NCBI GenBank assembly: GCA_034620365.1
Contig: JAQGEQ010000020.1
Location: forward strand, 248,001 to 312,000
DNA length: 64,000 nucleotides
DNA from: Pegea sp. RAD2-039
Lineage: Eukaryota > Chordata > Thaliacea > Salpida > Salpidae
Reading direction: 5' to 3'
The notes under the pieces were generated by a model that did no database searches, had not been told where the DNA came from, and saw only the letters and a program-made list of their open reading frames with translations. Both the position numbers and the translations under genes were made by a program. Every line of letters starts with the position of its first letter. The stretch's first letter is position 1. Positions 1 to 14,493 of this stretch are shown here, piece by piece.

Positions 1-1
1 T

Positions 2-1914
2 GATCGGAATCCTTTTAGAGTAGGAATCAAATCCTTGCGACAAGGACTTGCTCTCAGCCCTATCAACTTTATGGGAGAATTTATCGACATCAAAGGTTTT
101 CAACTTGAAATGACGTCATCGGAGCTAAACTGATTGCTTTCAGCGAAAACAACTCATTACCTCGATCAGACTTTTTATAATCTCACAACTGTTGCTCTTC
201 ACGACTGGAAGACTTATGGTGAAATGAGGAAGATCGCTTCGGATAAATATCAACTTGAGATGCAAGAAGTTGGTGGGTTTCTTGACTTATGAAAAATTTA
301 ACGAAATTATTCCAAGGTTCATCTTCCCAATCAACAACTGGAACAAGGACTTGATGTTTTAGAAATTATGAGAAATATTCACGTTTTTGTTCCTAAATAT
401 CTCTACAATCTCAGCAACCAAGTTTGTTTGTTTGAACAATTTTAAAGCTTCTGATTTATTAAAAGATTTACTGAAATAATAAATTTGTTTAGATATTTGT
501 AGAAAGATGGAGTAACAACAAACATCTGAATACAATCAACATTCAGCATATTGCAAATTCCATCAGAACCCACGGCACCGGAATCATCAACACCACTGTA
601 AATACCTACTTCTCAATTTAGAGTCTTTGATCTTTTAATCTTCTTCTAGGTCAACTTCACTTTTCAATTCTTGAAGAAGAAGTTTTTCATTTTTTCACAA
701 TTTCTTTTTGATGAACACATCAAGTCGAGACTTGTGAAAGTAAACCTCCAAGTCACTTAACCTCCCTCCTTTTTTTAATCTCTCTTTTTTAGGATATTAG
801 AGAGTTTCGTACAAATTGTGAGTCTTTACATCATCAGTATCCTTTTGAATCTGCTGAAAGATTCAACCGTGGGATCAGGAAGCTAGGATTAGCTCAAGAT
901 GGAAGCACTTTTCTCGATCAATTCCGGCTTCTAATCTCTCATATTGGTGAGACACTTCTCGCTCTAAACTCTGTCATGAACAGAATGTTGTCAGGAAACG
1001 CTATGGGTTACATCAGGATGGTACGAACTGGTGGCTTGCACTTTTGTAGCGATGGAATCAGTTTTGTTCCTGATCTAGAAGAGATTGTTAACTTCGAAGA
1101 GCTAGCAAAAGCTGATTTAATTAGTGATGAGGTTGACTTGATCTTCTAAGTGAGATTTATTGAGATTAGTTTTTACAGGTCACTGAATCCTTTACTCAAT
1201 TTGATTCTTGTGTTGGAACATTAGCTAAGAATGCAGCCGAGGGTTCAGATTACTTTCGATTGTTAGTTGATGTGTTTGCACCAGAGTTTCGAGATAAGAA
1301 GAATATGCATTTGCTCAATTTTTATGCAATTATTCCCCCCTTGGTAACTTTATTTGGCAAAAAACTCCTAAAATATTTCACCATTTGATTTCCAGACTAT
1401 TAATTTCGTGGAACATGTCATCATAAGTAAAGAGAAGATGAATAAAAAGAATAAAACCGGAGCTGCGTTTACTGATGATGGTTTCGCGATGGGTTAGTTC
1501 TTCAAAATTTGTGTATCGATTTTGAAAATTTATGAACAGGATTGGCTTATATACTCAAACTGTTGAACCAAAACTCACAATTCGATGCTTTACATTGGTT
1601 TTCGAGCGTGCGTAAGAAGTATACAAACGATTCCCAGCAACAACAACAAGGTAACAAACGGGGTGGTTTTGATGAGAGTGAAAATTTACAACAAACCAGA
1701 ACTCTGGCTCTAAAAAGGATTGGGATCTATCAACGGGTTAGATAGTGAACAAGTATTATTTATTTGGTTTATTTGTTCTATTTTTCAGGAATTTGATCTT
1801 TTGAACTATTCTTTAAGCAGCGCACGAATATTTTTTAGAGCAGGTTCTCAAGAAAAGACTGAAAATGAGAAAACAACAAAAAATGGTTTTGATCAAATTA
1901 CATTTCATAACTAA
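2..1914 (+). CDS. WASHC4: WASH complex subunit 4 (SWIP/KIAA1033), C-terminal part, 5' end outside the window
   Basis: The gene encodes a scaffold subunit of the pentameric WASH complex, which drives Arp2/3 actin nucleation on endosomes. I recognise it from long near-identical stretches to animal SWIP, such as [30 protein letters not shown] and DDGFAMG. Exons are 2-95, 144-268, 317-421, 493-597, 650-739, 793-946, 995-1131, 1179-1343, 1396-1492, 1540-1736 and 1789-1914. Ten introns of about 47-71 bp, all GT-AG, separate them, and the assembled 464 codons stay open. The N-terminal part of the protein lies upstream of the window. The last exon carries the conserved [11 protein letters not shown] segment followed by a short divergent Lys/Glu/Thr-rich tail ending in TAA. 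Assignment is from remembered family sequence; the exact junctions at 268/317 and 1131/1179 use less typical GTTG donors. Confidence 0.93.
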
Positions 1915-2009
1915 AGTTGTTTTAAACTATTTAAGTTTTTTATGAAATTTATTTTAGATATTTTGTTCTAAAAATAACTTAGTAAGATTTTTTTGAAATT
2001 ATAGAAGAA

Positions 2010-2015
2010 AATAAA
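2010..2015 (+). terminator. Candidate polyadenylation signal of WASHC4
   Basis: An AATAAA hexamer lies about 95 bases after the WASHC4 stop codon. It is the first canonical signal downstream, but such hexamers are common by chance in DNA this AT-rich. Confidence 0.4.
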
Positions 2016-5000
2016 GAAGATGAAAAAGAAGTACAATCAACTACTGAAAACTAGATGAATAAATCTGAAAAATATTATGGAGATTTTCATTTCATGTATA
2101 TACTTCATTAATAAGACTATCAAATTTTTATCTATTTACTTTATAAGTTATTAAATACTTTGAGATATCTTGAGATTTATTTGAAATTTTCCTTTTTTGC
2201 AATCATTTCATCACAAAAATTTAAATAAAATGAAAAAAATCTTAGAGATTGTATTTGCTAGTGAATGAAAAAATAGATAACACAGTAATTGATTCATATA
2301 AAGGTTTTTATAGATTATCATTAAATTAATGATTATTGAGTATCGTGGAAGATTACTAAAGATAGAATACTCTAATCAACAAAATGATCCTGATGTTCAA
2401 TAAACTTACTTACCAACATTACATTTACAATCAACATAAATATATCAAAAATCTCTGCTACACTTTGTGAAGGAATTGTTTTTCTTTGCTTGTCTCCGCC
2501 AAATCAAAGTTAATTTCAAGATTATTGTTAGTTCTAAAGCCTGAAAAATAGTTTGTGTCCATCAAATTTCGTTTACTTTATCTCTGAATACTTTTAACAA
2601 ATAATATAAATAAATTTTAAGCTGAATAATCTGATAAAAATAAACTGAATTCACTTACAACAGGACCATACCCAAAATACAATTAATAAAACAACCAAGA
2701 AGAAAAGTAATGTGCAAGAAACTATCATATAGATCTGGATATTTCTTCCGCTTTCAATTTCACTTGATACTATATACACAAATTAAATTAAAGTTTATTT
2801 AAAACCATTATATATTCAAATATCATTAATAATTTCCACTAAAGTAAGCTATATCAAATATTTATAATTAACTAAATAACAAATAATTCGAATAATAATA
2901 ATCATTAAGCAAACAGGAGCTATTGAATAAAAAGATTGAAATAAAACTAAAAGATGTAGAAAAACTGAAAAAAACCAAGGTATAAATGGTATAAAAACTA
3001 AAGATGGAAATAACAATTTGTATTAATTAAAAAAATATTAAAACTGTTTATTATGAAGTTTAATAATTTTCTCTTACTATCATCATCGCCACCTTTTGCG
3101 AATAACCACTCCATTTTATATCACAAAATAATTTTTATTCGATTATCTTACTAGTGATTGAAATAAGTTCTTAAAGTTTTTCAAAAAATATGAATTTTTT
3201 GTCTAAAACTTTTTTTGATTTTGTTTGTAGCAATTTGATTATTTGCTAGGTAACATCAAATACGATAAAATGAGTTTTTGTGTAAACAATCGATATTAAA
3301 ATTTTCATAATTTATATCATAAACAAAAAATCGTGAAATTAAAGAGTTTAAATTGAGACCAACAACTAATTTTTTTCGCATATATCTCATTTAAAAGGTC
3401 ATAAGACCTATAACAAAACAATTTAGTAAATTTAGATTAAACATGAAGAAGACGGGACAGAAAAAACATTAACTATGTAATTATATTTAGTTATAAATAC
3501 TCATAATAAACATAAGAAGTTGCCATCATGAATATAAAGAGCATTATCAGTCTAAATATAATTTGAAAAAAGCAAGCTCTTTTAAAAGTTCATAAAACTT
3601 CTTTTAGGAAATTAATCTGCATAAAACTAAATATAGTTAAAAAAACAGCCTTAAAATGATTATTTTATTTTCAATGGAAAAAATCACATTTTTAGTAAAA
3701 CTATTATTAAAGCAAACTTTATAATAACCAAAGTTTTCAAAAACTTTATTGCTTTTACTGCCAATATACGTAATTTTTTAATCTGTTGTATTAGACTGAT
3801 GTATTTTATTTTAAGTATGATATTATATTTTTCACTACAGCCTACAGAATATTTTCTTTAATCTCATTTGAAAACTTTTACTAAATTTTTAATATATTAT
3901 AGTAAAATACACTTTTTTTATAGTATTAAATTTTAGCATGTTTATTTGGTGCTGAAACGTAAAAAACTACTGATAAGTTATTTATTAAACACATGTTTGT
4001 AGACTGCAGATCTAAAAGCGAAACTGCAGAGAACAAAATGTCTCAAATTCCAAAGCTGGAGGTTATTAATGCAAAATATTGCAACATAGCAAAGACATAC
4101 TTAAAATAAAGTTAAGAATTACAAAGAAAACTGATGAATATATCTTATGAATTACATTTTGTAAATAAAAATATACATTAAGGATTCAGGATGAAAAAAT
4201 ATCTCCAAAAGTCATAGTGATGAGCAGTTATAATAGTAACAATTACTTGTGTTTCATAAGATGACGGTGAAAATCATTTTGTATTTTTTTTTAATCTTAT
4301 ACAAAATGATAAGAAACATTATGTGACAGATAACTTTAATAAAGAATAAAAATAGATTATTAAAATAAGATAAAATTATAAAAATTAGGTTTTTAACTGT
4401 TAAATTTCTTAAGGATGAAAACGTGATGAGGTTAGTCAACAAAGGAAAGGTAATTCTGTCTGATCTGTCTCGAAGTGAAAGATTTCTATCAATATCTAGG
4501 GGTAGTCTTTGCAGGTTCTGAAAAAGTTCTTAAAAATATCCCAATTTTTGAAATTAAAAAAATGGTCAATAAATTTCATAAAATTCAATTTCATTCATTT
4601 GATGATTTTTTGTAAAAAAAGAGGAAAAGACCTGAATTAGTTGAATTAACTGAAACTTATTAGAAGGTCAGCTGAAAGTGAAGATGACACCAAACAGTTG
4701 TTAGCAGTAATCACGTTTCTTCAAGCACGGAGAGATAAATTTCTTTTAAAATATCTCTTCTGAATAAATAGTAACATTTGTTCTTATAAATGATATTTAA
4801 ATTTAAATCAAAGTTACTATTTTGTGATCATTTTCAAAAGCTTTTAATGATAATCAGTTTTTAAATTAAAAAAATTAAGTTGTCATTCGAAATAAATGAT
4901 CAAAACATAACTAGAAGTGCTTGTTTGTTGCAATAAGAAAACTTTGTTACATTATATTCCCTTAAGGACACAAAAAAACTCGGATATATTCCGTTAATTT

Positions 5001-8000
5001 CAAAGTACTTTCTTGAAAACAAAGCTAGGCCCGTAAAAGCTGTTTGCAATGACAGCTAATGGCTGTTTGTTCATACTGAAGCTCATCAACAACATCAGTG
5101 AATGTGTTAATAACATAATGACATGTGTTAATAAATCGCGTATAGAAAAAAAATTGATTGAGTGAAATAGTTTTCGTGTATTGAACAAAAACAGCATTAT
5201 TGTTAAGACATGCCACATATACTGTAATAATTATAACTGTTTGAGAGAGCTTTATTCTATTATGAAAGGCGACTGATAGCAAGAATAAGGAAGGATTTGA
5301 TATCAGCAAATGACATTTACATATTTACAAATACTCTTCTGATACACAGTTCAAATATAATATATTTACCGAAAGTTTAATTTTAATAATAAATTGGATC
5401 ACAGCAAATACAGTGAATTGCAAGCTCAAAACATGATACCAATTATGGTGATCTGATAATGTTAACAACAGCGTGATGATTATAAAAGATTTTATTTCAA
5501 CAATTGAACTGTTTGTTGAGGAAAGGGAAGATATCCTTCAATTTGATGATAAAGAATCGTCTGTTGAATCATGGCTGACATTACCATGCATCTTTTAATA
5601 ACTATTCATAAAGACAAATAAGTTATCTTACATCATCTCCCTTCATTAACCAACCTTGCCTTTTGAAAGCACACTCTGTTAATAAAGACATAACACATTT
5701 TCCAGTCCCTATAAGTTCCTATAAGTCAACTAGCTGACAGGTCTTTTAAAACATCCAATCCAAAACTTATTAGTACTTTTGGTTAACAAATTCGAACGTC
5801 GAATAGATGAAATGGTTTTTTTGTCTTCAATGAAATTATCTATTAATTCTATGACAGCAAAAGTAACTACGGTTTCTGATGTTAAACAGTGGAATTAATA
5901 GAAGTGTAATCATGTTTTGACTTACAAAAGTGTTGAGACAGTTTAATAGCAGATGGTTGGTTTCGTACTTGGTCCAGTTTAGAGATTAGAATTATTTTTA
6001 TTAATTACACTAAAATCTAGCAAACGATTAACTGACGAATACCTTAAGCGTCTCTTTCAAATTAAACGCTGTAAAACGCTTTTACGTTAGTGGTCGAAAT
6101 TAACGTTAAAATTCTGAATAGCCTTTAACAACTTTGCTTTAAATTTTAAGGCGTTATTTTTGTAATTAATTGGTTAAAAATAAATTTATTGTGACTTTTT
6201 ATTAATGTAAAACGTCTACGGCTCTCGAAAACCTCCGAGAGAAAGCTAGCTATCTAAATCATTAAAGTCTTAAGACTGAGCTAGTTGTCCTAAATTGTCT
6301 TTAACTTTTCTGATTATTCTGTCAACTACTTATTTTCCGCCATATTGAAGCTAACTCTAATAAGAAATTAGTTTTTATGCCAAAGCTAAGAAAAGTCATA
6401 TTCTTATTAAGGAAATATAATTTTTTATCTATTCATTCAACACGTGACTACGGGCTACAAATTCATCAGCTCTTGTAACGAACATGGCTAACTAAATAGA
6501 ATTAATCAGAATCGTTTCACAATCGCAATTCCAACTTCATACCGCTAATTATTTGAAGTTGGGTTACAGGTCCACATCACAACCACCGACAATAATGTAC
6601 AATTAATAGTTTGGAATTAACACTGCATTCTTCCAACTTCAATTCGATCGTCTTATGTTAATTATCAACCTAAGAAAAAAATCTTTAAAACGTAGAGTAT
6701 ATCAAAAAGTTTTCTTTCTTTTACAGAACAATCTGTCAGAATAATTAAACATCAAGCCAATTAAACTTTTATTAAAATATCTAGAAACCTAAAAAGTTTA
6801 AATATTATTATCTCAATTTTACAAGACACAATTTTTCAATTAGATTCATTTTTAGTATTTATTATCAATGTAACGAAATAAGTTGCTTAGTGTAAAATAT
6901 ACATCAATTTATTTACGGTTATTAAATAAAACTCAAAATATTAGGTAAATAGGTTTAAAAAAAAGATAAATTATCGGATAATGTATACAATGAACCATAA
7001 TAGGTTTAATTAAATATTAATTTATTTGAACATTATAATAAAAGTAAATAAATTTTATTTCTCTTTTAAAATTGTTAAACACTTTTAAGTGCTGTGATGT
7101 TTTATAGAAAACACTAAAATATCTTTTTGAGAATCTAAAGATCTGTATTTTTAAATTAAATCTTTACAATGAAAGTAAAAATTGTTAATATATTTTGTCG
7201 TGTTAAAAAATTGAAAACAAATCATCAAAAGTAATATTATAAAAGTTGTAAATTAGTTGTATGAATGACTTTTAGTGTTTATACTAAAACTTGCTGTGCA
7301 GAGTTCAGCAGTCGCCTTTATACAGATATAACTTTGATATTTTCTCTGTATCTGATTTGTTTTGATTTGCAAATATGGTTGAACTGAGTTTATTAAGGTT
7401 TGAATATCGTAAAATCTTACTTAATGTTGAATAAATAAACAACTTTCAATTATGTTTTTCTGAAATAAACTAAAATTGTTAAATATAATTCGACAAGCAA
7501 ATTAGGACCAAATTACTTTGGATTATTTTATAAAAAGGGTTGGCAACTTTCTGAAACAAGATATTTGGAAAAAAAGAAAATTATCAAACAAATTTGAACA
7601 ATTTTGAAATTAGTTGGTTAAATTACTTTTTACAATTGATAAATTTCTTGTAAAAACTCTTCTTTTAATTTCTAAAGATTTTGCAAACATTTAAAAAGCG
7701 AAATTGAAAAATGAAACTTTTGGAATGAAATTAACTTTTTATAGAACAAAGAATTTGGGTGATTTTAAGTGATTTTTTGTTTCATAATATAATTTTGTAC
7801 AAATCTATCGAATTAATCTTTTTTATGAAATTGATATAATATCAATATTACTCATCATTAAACATGAAAGAAATTTTTCTAAAAATTTAGTGAAATTTTG
7901 AAGTATCTAGAACAACAAATAATCTGCATTCTATCAAATATGTGCAAGTTTTTCATGTGAGAGACTTACTTGATGATAAATTCCTGAAAGTGTAAGAAAA

Positions 8001-11000
8001 GCCTGATATTTCACGTTCGATTAAAAGCTTAAGAAATTAGTTTTATATTTTGTTTGTTCATTTACTGAAAGTCTTAAATATTCTGGTTTTTTGATAACAA
8101 ATTTGGTTTGGGATTTATACTACTATATAGATAACAATTAAAAAAACTATTCATTTGTTTAGATATCTAGTTTATACTTTTACAACTTGTATAGCTTTTA
8201 TTGTAAAAGTTATTTCAACTTATCATTAAAATATTCAACTTATTAAAACAACTTTAGATATTTTAAATTAATACTTCATTCAAACTTCTTCCATTTCTAC
8301 AAAAGTTGATTTAAATTAATTAATTGAGTAACCTTAATTTCAAGGAATTGTTTGTAAAATCACAACTTTCACAGTTTTATAGTAAAATTAAAGATCAAGT
8401 GCGTGCATCATTTACTAAATTGCTGTTAAAAATACATATTTTATCTTTAAAATTATAAAACAATAATAATTTTATAGCTTAAAGTCAACATGTAGATATT
8501 AACTTAAATTCAAAAAGTATTTCTTCAAATAATTGTTCGCTAAATTTTTTAACCTAATCACCCAATTGCAAAAGTAATTCAAAAAATGTTTTTAATATTA
8601 AAATGCTTTAAGATCAATTTCAAAACTATTTTTTACTTAATAAATATTCTAACTACAATAGGGATTTCAATCAGTTAACAGTTAGAGTTTCCACATAAAA
8701 ATTCGGGTTAAGTTTAATTTGTTTAGTAAAAAATTTGTAGCAAATTTGTTTTAGAATTGCATAGGTTGTAGAAAATTTCAACTTTTCTAAAATTAACTAC
8801 AACAACAATTACGTGGTATGTAAAAGTTTATGTCTCCATAAAAACTTGTAAACTTTAAAAACTTGTACAAAGTTCGTCAATTCGTAATTTTTAAAGTATG
8901 ATTAAAAGACTAAAATAAACTTTGGCTATTACCAATTTTCACTAATATTTTTTAGACATCAATAACCAAAGCATGGATCTCTACATATATATCAAGCAAC
9001 ACGTTATCATTAAACGATATTCATGGTATGTATCTGATGAAAAAAAACTTTTGCGAAATAAAAGTATTTCATTTTGATTGATATCATTGAAAATTAAAGC
9101 TGACAAGTAAAAATAGAAAATTCTTACTTTTTGTTATACTTGTATGATCGATATTTAATAAATACTTACTTAATCGGCAAAATAAATCACAACAATTTTT
9201 AATATTTCTTGCATGACGAGAACTGAATGAAATGTTTTCAGGAGGAGTTGATTGATTGAAAAAAAGTAACTAAAATAAAACCTATAAATCTAAAAATAGC
9301 GTTTTTATTTTTAAAAGTATTCAAATAATAGTATACTCCACTTTAATTTTACTTTAATAATTTATAAAAGTCATCATTACAGGCAGAAAATATTGCTTCC
9401 AACCATTAATCGAAAACAACATAAAAATTCTTGGAATATATCAAAAAGCGTTAAATAAGCAAAAAACTCTTGTTTCAAGTAATAGTCTTTACAGAAGTTT
9501 GTAATTAGTAAATTTGGATTTAAAAAATTGTTTAGTCATCAATCGTTTTATATTTTTCAAGATTTACTTTCCGTGATTAAAAAGAATTTCAAAATTGTTT
9601 TTATCTTATGCCACTCTTAATCAAATCTTATAACTGTCGAAATACAAAATAACTGAGATTATTGAGCAAACTTTTTTCAGCTCATTGGGTTTGGATTGAG
9701 GTGGCAGCTTTTTGATAAAGGTCAATTTTCAAGATAGATGTCAGGCTGCTTTTTGTAGTTTGAAATTTTCTAACTTCAGTAATTGCTGCTTAGTGGTTAT
9801 CATCACATGCAAGTAATTAGTAATTCTTTGAAAATTATGATGTGAGGAAATTCAAATAGAACGAATTAAAAAGGGCTACACCTCTTTAACTATTTACACC
9901 CTTTTAAACTTGTTGATTTTTTGTGAGTTTTTTTGTACAACAAATATTTTCTGTAATATTAGGAACAAAATAGAAGTTGAATTTCGGTGCCAAACTTTTT
10001 TGCTGTCTGACTTTAGTTTGAAAGTAATCAGTTTTAAAACAGTAATTTTTAAGCTGGTGTAAAAGCTGGTGTAAGATAATTTAAAAGAACTTTCTAGGCT
10101 TTAAATTATACACAAGCTCAGAAATCAGTAAATCAAGAAAATAAATTGTAAAAGCCACATCTATAAAAGTGATTCAAACTGAGTTTCTTAAAAACTTTGA
10201 TATAACAATTGAGTTTTTGTATCACAATTTTTCAAAATTAACTGGATCTAGTGCAGATAACTGAAATTAACTCAGAAGACAGCCTCAAGAGATTTAAGAT
10301 TTCAGTTTTATATTTAATAAGACGAAACTGATTATAGGTTCAACTCACATGACACTTTTTTAGAATGACGAAATAAGTTTTATAAAAATCAAAACCAATT
10401 TACACTTATAATTTTCTTCATCTTCTTCTTTAATGCTATGTGTTTCATGAGATCATTTTTAATTAGATATAAGAATAATTCATGCAATTTTGAGCATCAA
10501 CAACAATATTTTTTAATACAAAGCTTTTTTTCATTCAGAAACAATATATGAAAAAAATTGTATTGTGTTGAATTTGATGAAAAAGCCAAATTTCTCAATA
10601 GATACCTCTCACAATAGAAAAATTGCGGCATGAAGAATTGTGTCTGAGTAGCTGTACTATCCTGCAGATGTTTCTTTCAATTTAAGCACCACACATTGCT
10701 CATAATATCCATAACTAATATACGTAAGAAAGCAAACAACAGGAATATTTTACTTGATAGTCGTAACATGAGAATGAGAAACCCAAGCTCTTGTTTCATA
10801 CTTCTAATGTAAATACAAATTAGTCATCAATTCTATAATGACTTATACTTGTCATTCAGTAGAAAGTAGACTTGGTATCTCTTATCAAATAAAACATTAA
10901 ACACGTTTCATTTTACTTTTTAAAGATAGATCTGAAGTGATTTTTACAGCAGAAAAAGTGTGACAAACACATTTAATTTATAAAATTTCTAACTACAAAA

Positions 11001-12660
11001 ACAGCTTTGCAATTATTTAGTTAGTCTTGGTTGTTTATAAAACTAAACCCGGTTTTTAATTAGCAGCTGTTAAATGTAAAGCTTGGAGAATTATAAAATA
11101 TTTTTTAATCTATATGTAAATCATTTTGAAACAAACAAATATGTTTTATCCAATCAATTAATTTACAAAAAAAAAGGATTTTTGAATTTTTCATCCACTT
11201 AACGTATTTAAAATAGGAAAAAAACTAATCTTCAACATATAATCAAGTCTGTAATTAAAAGATTAGCTCTATTTCAATAGATGTTAGATGAACAAATGCA
11301 ATAAACCGTTTGTTGCTCGTTTTCTAAAAGTTATTTTCAGATTAAAATTTATTCTGATTGCTTTATGTGCGAAAATGCTTTTTTGTAAAAATGATGTTTT
11401 AGTAAATAATCATAAAATATAAATACCTAAATTTCATAGAGTTAGTGTAAGACAGTATTAATTTGAAAAGAAAAGATAAAAGTTTGTCGTTAAACATTCA
11501 TTTATCCGTTCAGACTTGTTAATGCGGGTAGCAAAGTTATTTTATTAAAAAGTAAAAACAACATTTTAATTTCATTTAGCAAGCCTTGGTAAATTTTGAG
11601 AAAAAAACAAACTTAAAATAACTTCAAATAGTTTTTCTTTTTTTCCCTAAAAATATTTGGTTTAATTAATGAGTGTTTCAAAGATTTTTTGACTTTTTAA
11701 CACAGTGTGCTTGTTTATTAGTTTACAAATTATCTACAATTAATATTTTTATCAGTTTCAAAAATCTTTCTAGGAATTTAATTAATTTTAAACTTTGAGG
11801 TTTTAACAAAAGAATGAATAGCTGAGATTTAGTCAACAGAGCTTATCATGGTGGAAAGTTTGAAAGACATATTTTTATTCTTGTTGTGATGATTAATCAA
11901 TTGCAATTTGTAATTGAGCAACTTAGTAGCTAAAAACAAAAACGTTAGACTGATTTGTTGGGGTTGTCTGAAATCTTTATTTTATGTTCTTTTTTGATTG
12001 AAACATTTTTAATTTAAATTTATCAAATTTTGTAAAACTTTCAATTATACTTAAGTTTGACTCACTTAATTTTAAAATGTTAACAAAATAATTATTGTTG
12101 ACAAAATAAAGTAGGTAAGGCTTAAATTCAGTTTAAACTCAAACATTAAGTTTCAATTAAAATAAATGAAGTTAAAAAAAGTCATTATCCAAAAAAAACA
12201 TTTCACTTTTCAAGTAAAAAAGCTCAGAAATAAAAGTTTTCCAAACTTTTTTAGTCAACTTGCTTAATTATGATTTATCATTTTTTAAAAATCTTTTCAT
12301 TCTAAAAGCAAAAATTCTTAGCTTGAATAGCTTTAGTTACAGCTGATCGATATTAGAAGATTGTCAGTGAATCAGAATTAGTTAGAAATAGAAAAAAGTA
12401 TCTTGTGTAGTCATAAGACGATGGAGTTTTTAGATAAAATGATTAGTTTGGTGAAATCCAGTTGTTAAGTGATAAGTGATTACAAACACCTGTAAGAAAC
12501 TGGCATAGTAATTTCAAATTTGAATCATTGACAAATTTAGACTCTTATTTTAGATAATCTTCAATTTTATTAGGAGATTCATACAGATTCACCCCCTGGT
12601 TTTGTCTTTTAGAGGAAAACTCAGATCTTCTTTACATAAATATTCATTTTAAACTGTTGT

Positions 12661-12890
12661 AATGGCGCCAGTCGTTATGGTTGACTAATCACAGAAAATC
12701 AAGACGTCGTTTTTAGAGTGTTCAGAGGATTCACGGCCTTAGTGAGTTCCTACGACAGGTGCAGATTAAAAAAGAGAGAAGTTTTTTGGGCGAAGAAGGA
12801 AGAAAAAAAGGAAGATCTAAAATAAAGCAGTAAAGAAGAAAGCTAAGAAAGTGAAGTGGTTGCAGAGTAGATGGTGGCTATCTCAGCAAA
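12661..12890. other. Locally GC-richer patch of unknown nature
   Basis: The patch is clearly richer in G+C than the DNA on both sides. An acceptor-like ACAG at 12691-12694 is followed by a 43-codon open stretch (12694-12825) rich in Lys, Arg and Glu. That could be an untranslated or small coding exon, a promoter region, or an old pseudogene or repeat piece. No homology is recognised. Confidence 0.3.
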
Positions 12891-14493
12891 TGAATTAGCT
12901 TTTTGTTGCTAACTTTTTACTTCAAGTTATTAAATTTTTTAGTTATCTTTTGTGTGGTCTAAATTAACGAGGTGACGATTAAACATATCTTAGAATGTTT
13001 TTGAATATTTATTTGTAACTTATTCAAGTTGCAAACATTTTACTGCAAAATCGTAAAACCAAAAAAATCTACATTTGGTTTTCAGCAATCAAGTAGACTT
13101 TTGTATTTTTCTGTTTTTAGCTATTTGTTAAAAATAATGAAAATTTATAATTAACAATTTATCAGTTTATTTAATCAAAACTTTTTCTAGAAATATTTTC
13201 AGTTTTATTGGTAATAAGTTTTTACAAATAAAATTGATATAATTTTGATTTAATTATCAATTTTCACAAAAGAATTTCTTATTAAAAAGCCTTGTAACTT
13301 TATACTTGCGTTTTACAACTACTGAAATCGTATAGCATATTGAGTTTTTACAAGATAGTATTACAGAACTGCTTGAAGCTTAGTATTAAATTCTTTTTGT
13401 CAAACAATTGATTTTTAGGGATTTATAAATCTGACAAAACATCATTAGCTGTAAAATAGAAAGATTACAATGTCTGATATTAAAAGTGGTTAATATTCTT
13501 GCTGTATTCGTTTTACAATGAATTGTTGAGTATTGTAAGAGCTTTAATTAAAACAACATGGATTTTGACCATATAAAGATTTGTTTGTAGCCTCTACTAC
13601 TCTTAGAGTTTATTCTAACTACATTTTTTGTGGGTGCATCTTTCAATTTAAGTTTAAAAATATAACATCTTTACGAAATAAATAGACCCATTTGATATTT
13701 TTAATCAAATTCATTGTTAGATAATCAAAATTTATAATTGATTGTGGTTTTCAGAAGATTAATAAACATTCATGGTTTGTCAAAAGTTAAAAGTTGTTTA
13801 ATCAAAAGCTAAGTTTGATAATTAAGACCAAATTTGCATAGGCACTAATTAAATGTAATATAATAGAGAAATTGATAATCTTGTTTAGATTTTAGATAAA
13901 TTAAGAGATCAAACAGTAAAGCATTGAATAATTTGGCTTTTTCTCAAGTATGTCAAACGCTTTAATTATATAATAACAATCTCTAAACTCTTCTAAAGAC
14001 AAGAGGACAAAGATTTGTTGACAAAAATCATTTTGTTTCATAAAACTATTCTTTGTAATAAATAATATTTAAATATTTTTTATAGCGAAGTATAATACTT
14101 ACTTTAATTACGATTAAAATAGATTTTGTGAAATTGGCATTTTTTAACAATTCATAAGCTTCAGCTTTTATATTTGATTCTTTTACAAACTGCTAAGATT
14201 TTCTTTCATGCTTTAGAATTAGAATCCTTATCAAATTTTTAACGATAGAGCTGACTCAAATAAAAAATTAGAGTACTTTCAGAAAGTCCAATATTTGAAT
14301 GATATCTTGAAAAGCAGCCTGAACACTTTATTTGTTATTTTTTATTAGCTTCACTGACCATCTATCATGAACGGTTCATGGTGTTGAAAGTTACTCATTA
14401 CTTTTTGCTTTTGCTTTCAAGCTCGTTGTTCGTCAAAATTTGATTTTTTTTCTACTTTTTATAGAAAGTAGTGAATTTATTCACTCAGGTACG

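Larger units (their letters stand above)
1915..14493. other. Gene-poor AT-rich intergenic desert
   Basis: No conserved coding exon, RNA gene or recognisable transposon is visible across about 12.6 kb. Open frames are short and show no family similarity, and the base composition is like intron DNA. Local exceptions are a complex stretch near 5,980-6,660 with small inverted repeats (9-bp arms at 6531-6539 and 6554-6562) and a GC-richer patch at 12661-12890. The 5' untranslated exon(s) and promoter of the downstream VWA-EGF gene probably lie in its right part, but I cannot place them. Confidence 0.6.

Noticed and set aside
111-118. CRE palindrome in a WASHC4 intron
   Set aside because: It lies inside a 48-bp intron far into the gene body, so a promoter role is unlikely; probably chance.
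144-165. HGDIKSEN and DFA motifs in VPS15 as a dead or novel kinase (gene coordinates 43001-46987)
   Set aside because: These departures from HRD and DFG are the known normal state of VPS15 proteins, so they are not an oddity of this copy. The positions given here are residues.
5000-5309. Overlapping minus-strand open frames of 72 and 94 codons
   Set aside because: No start context, composition or similarity supports coding; they sit in AT-rich intergenic DNA and look random.
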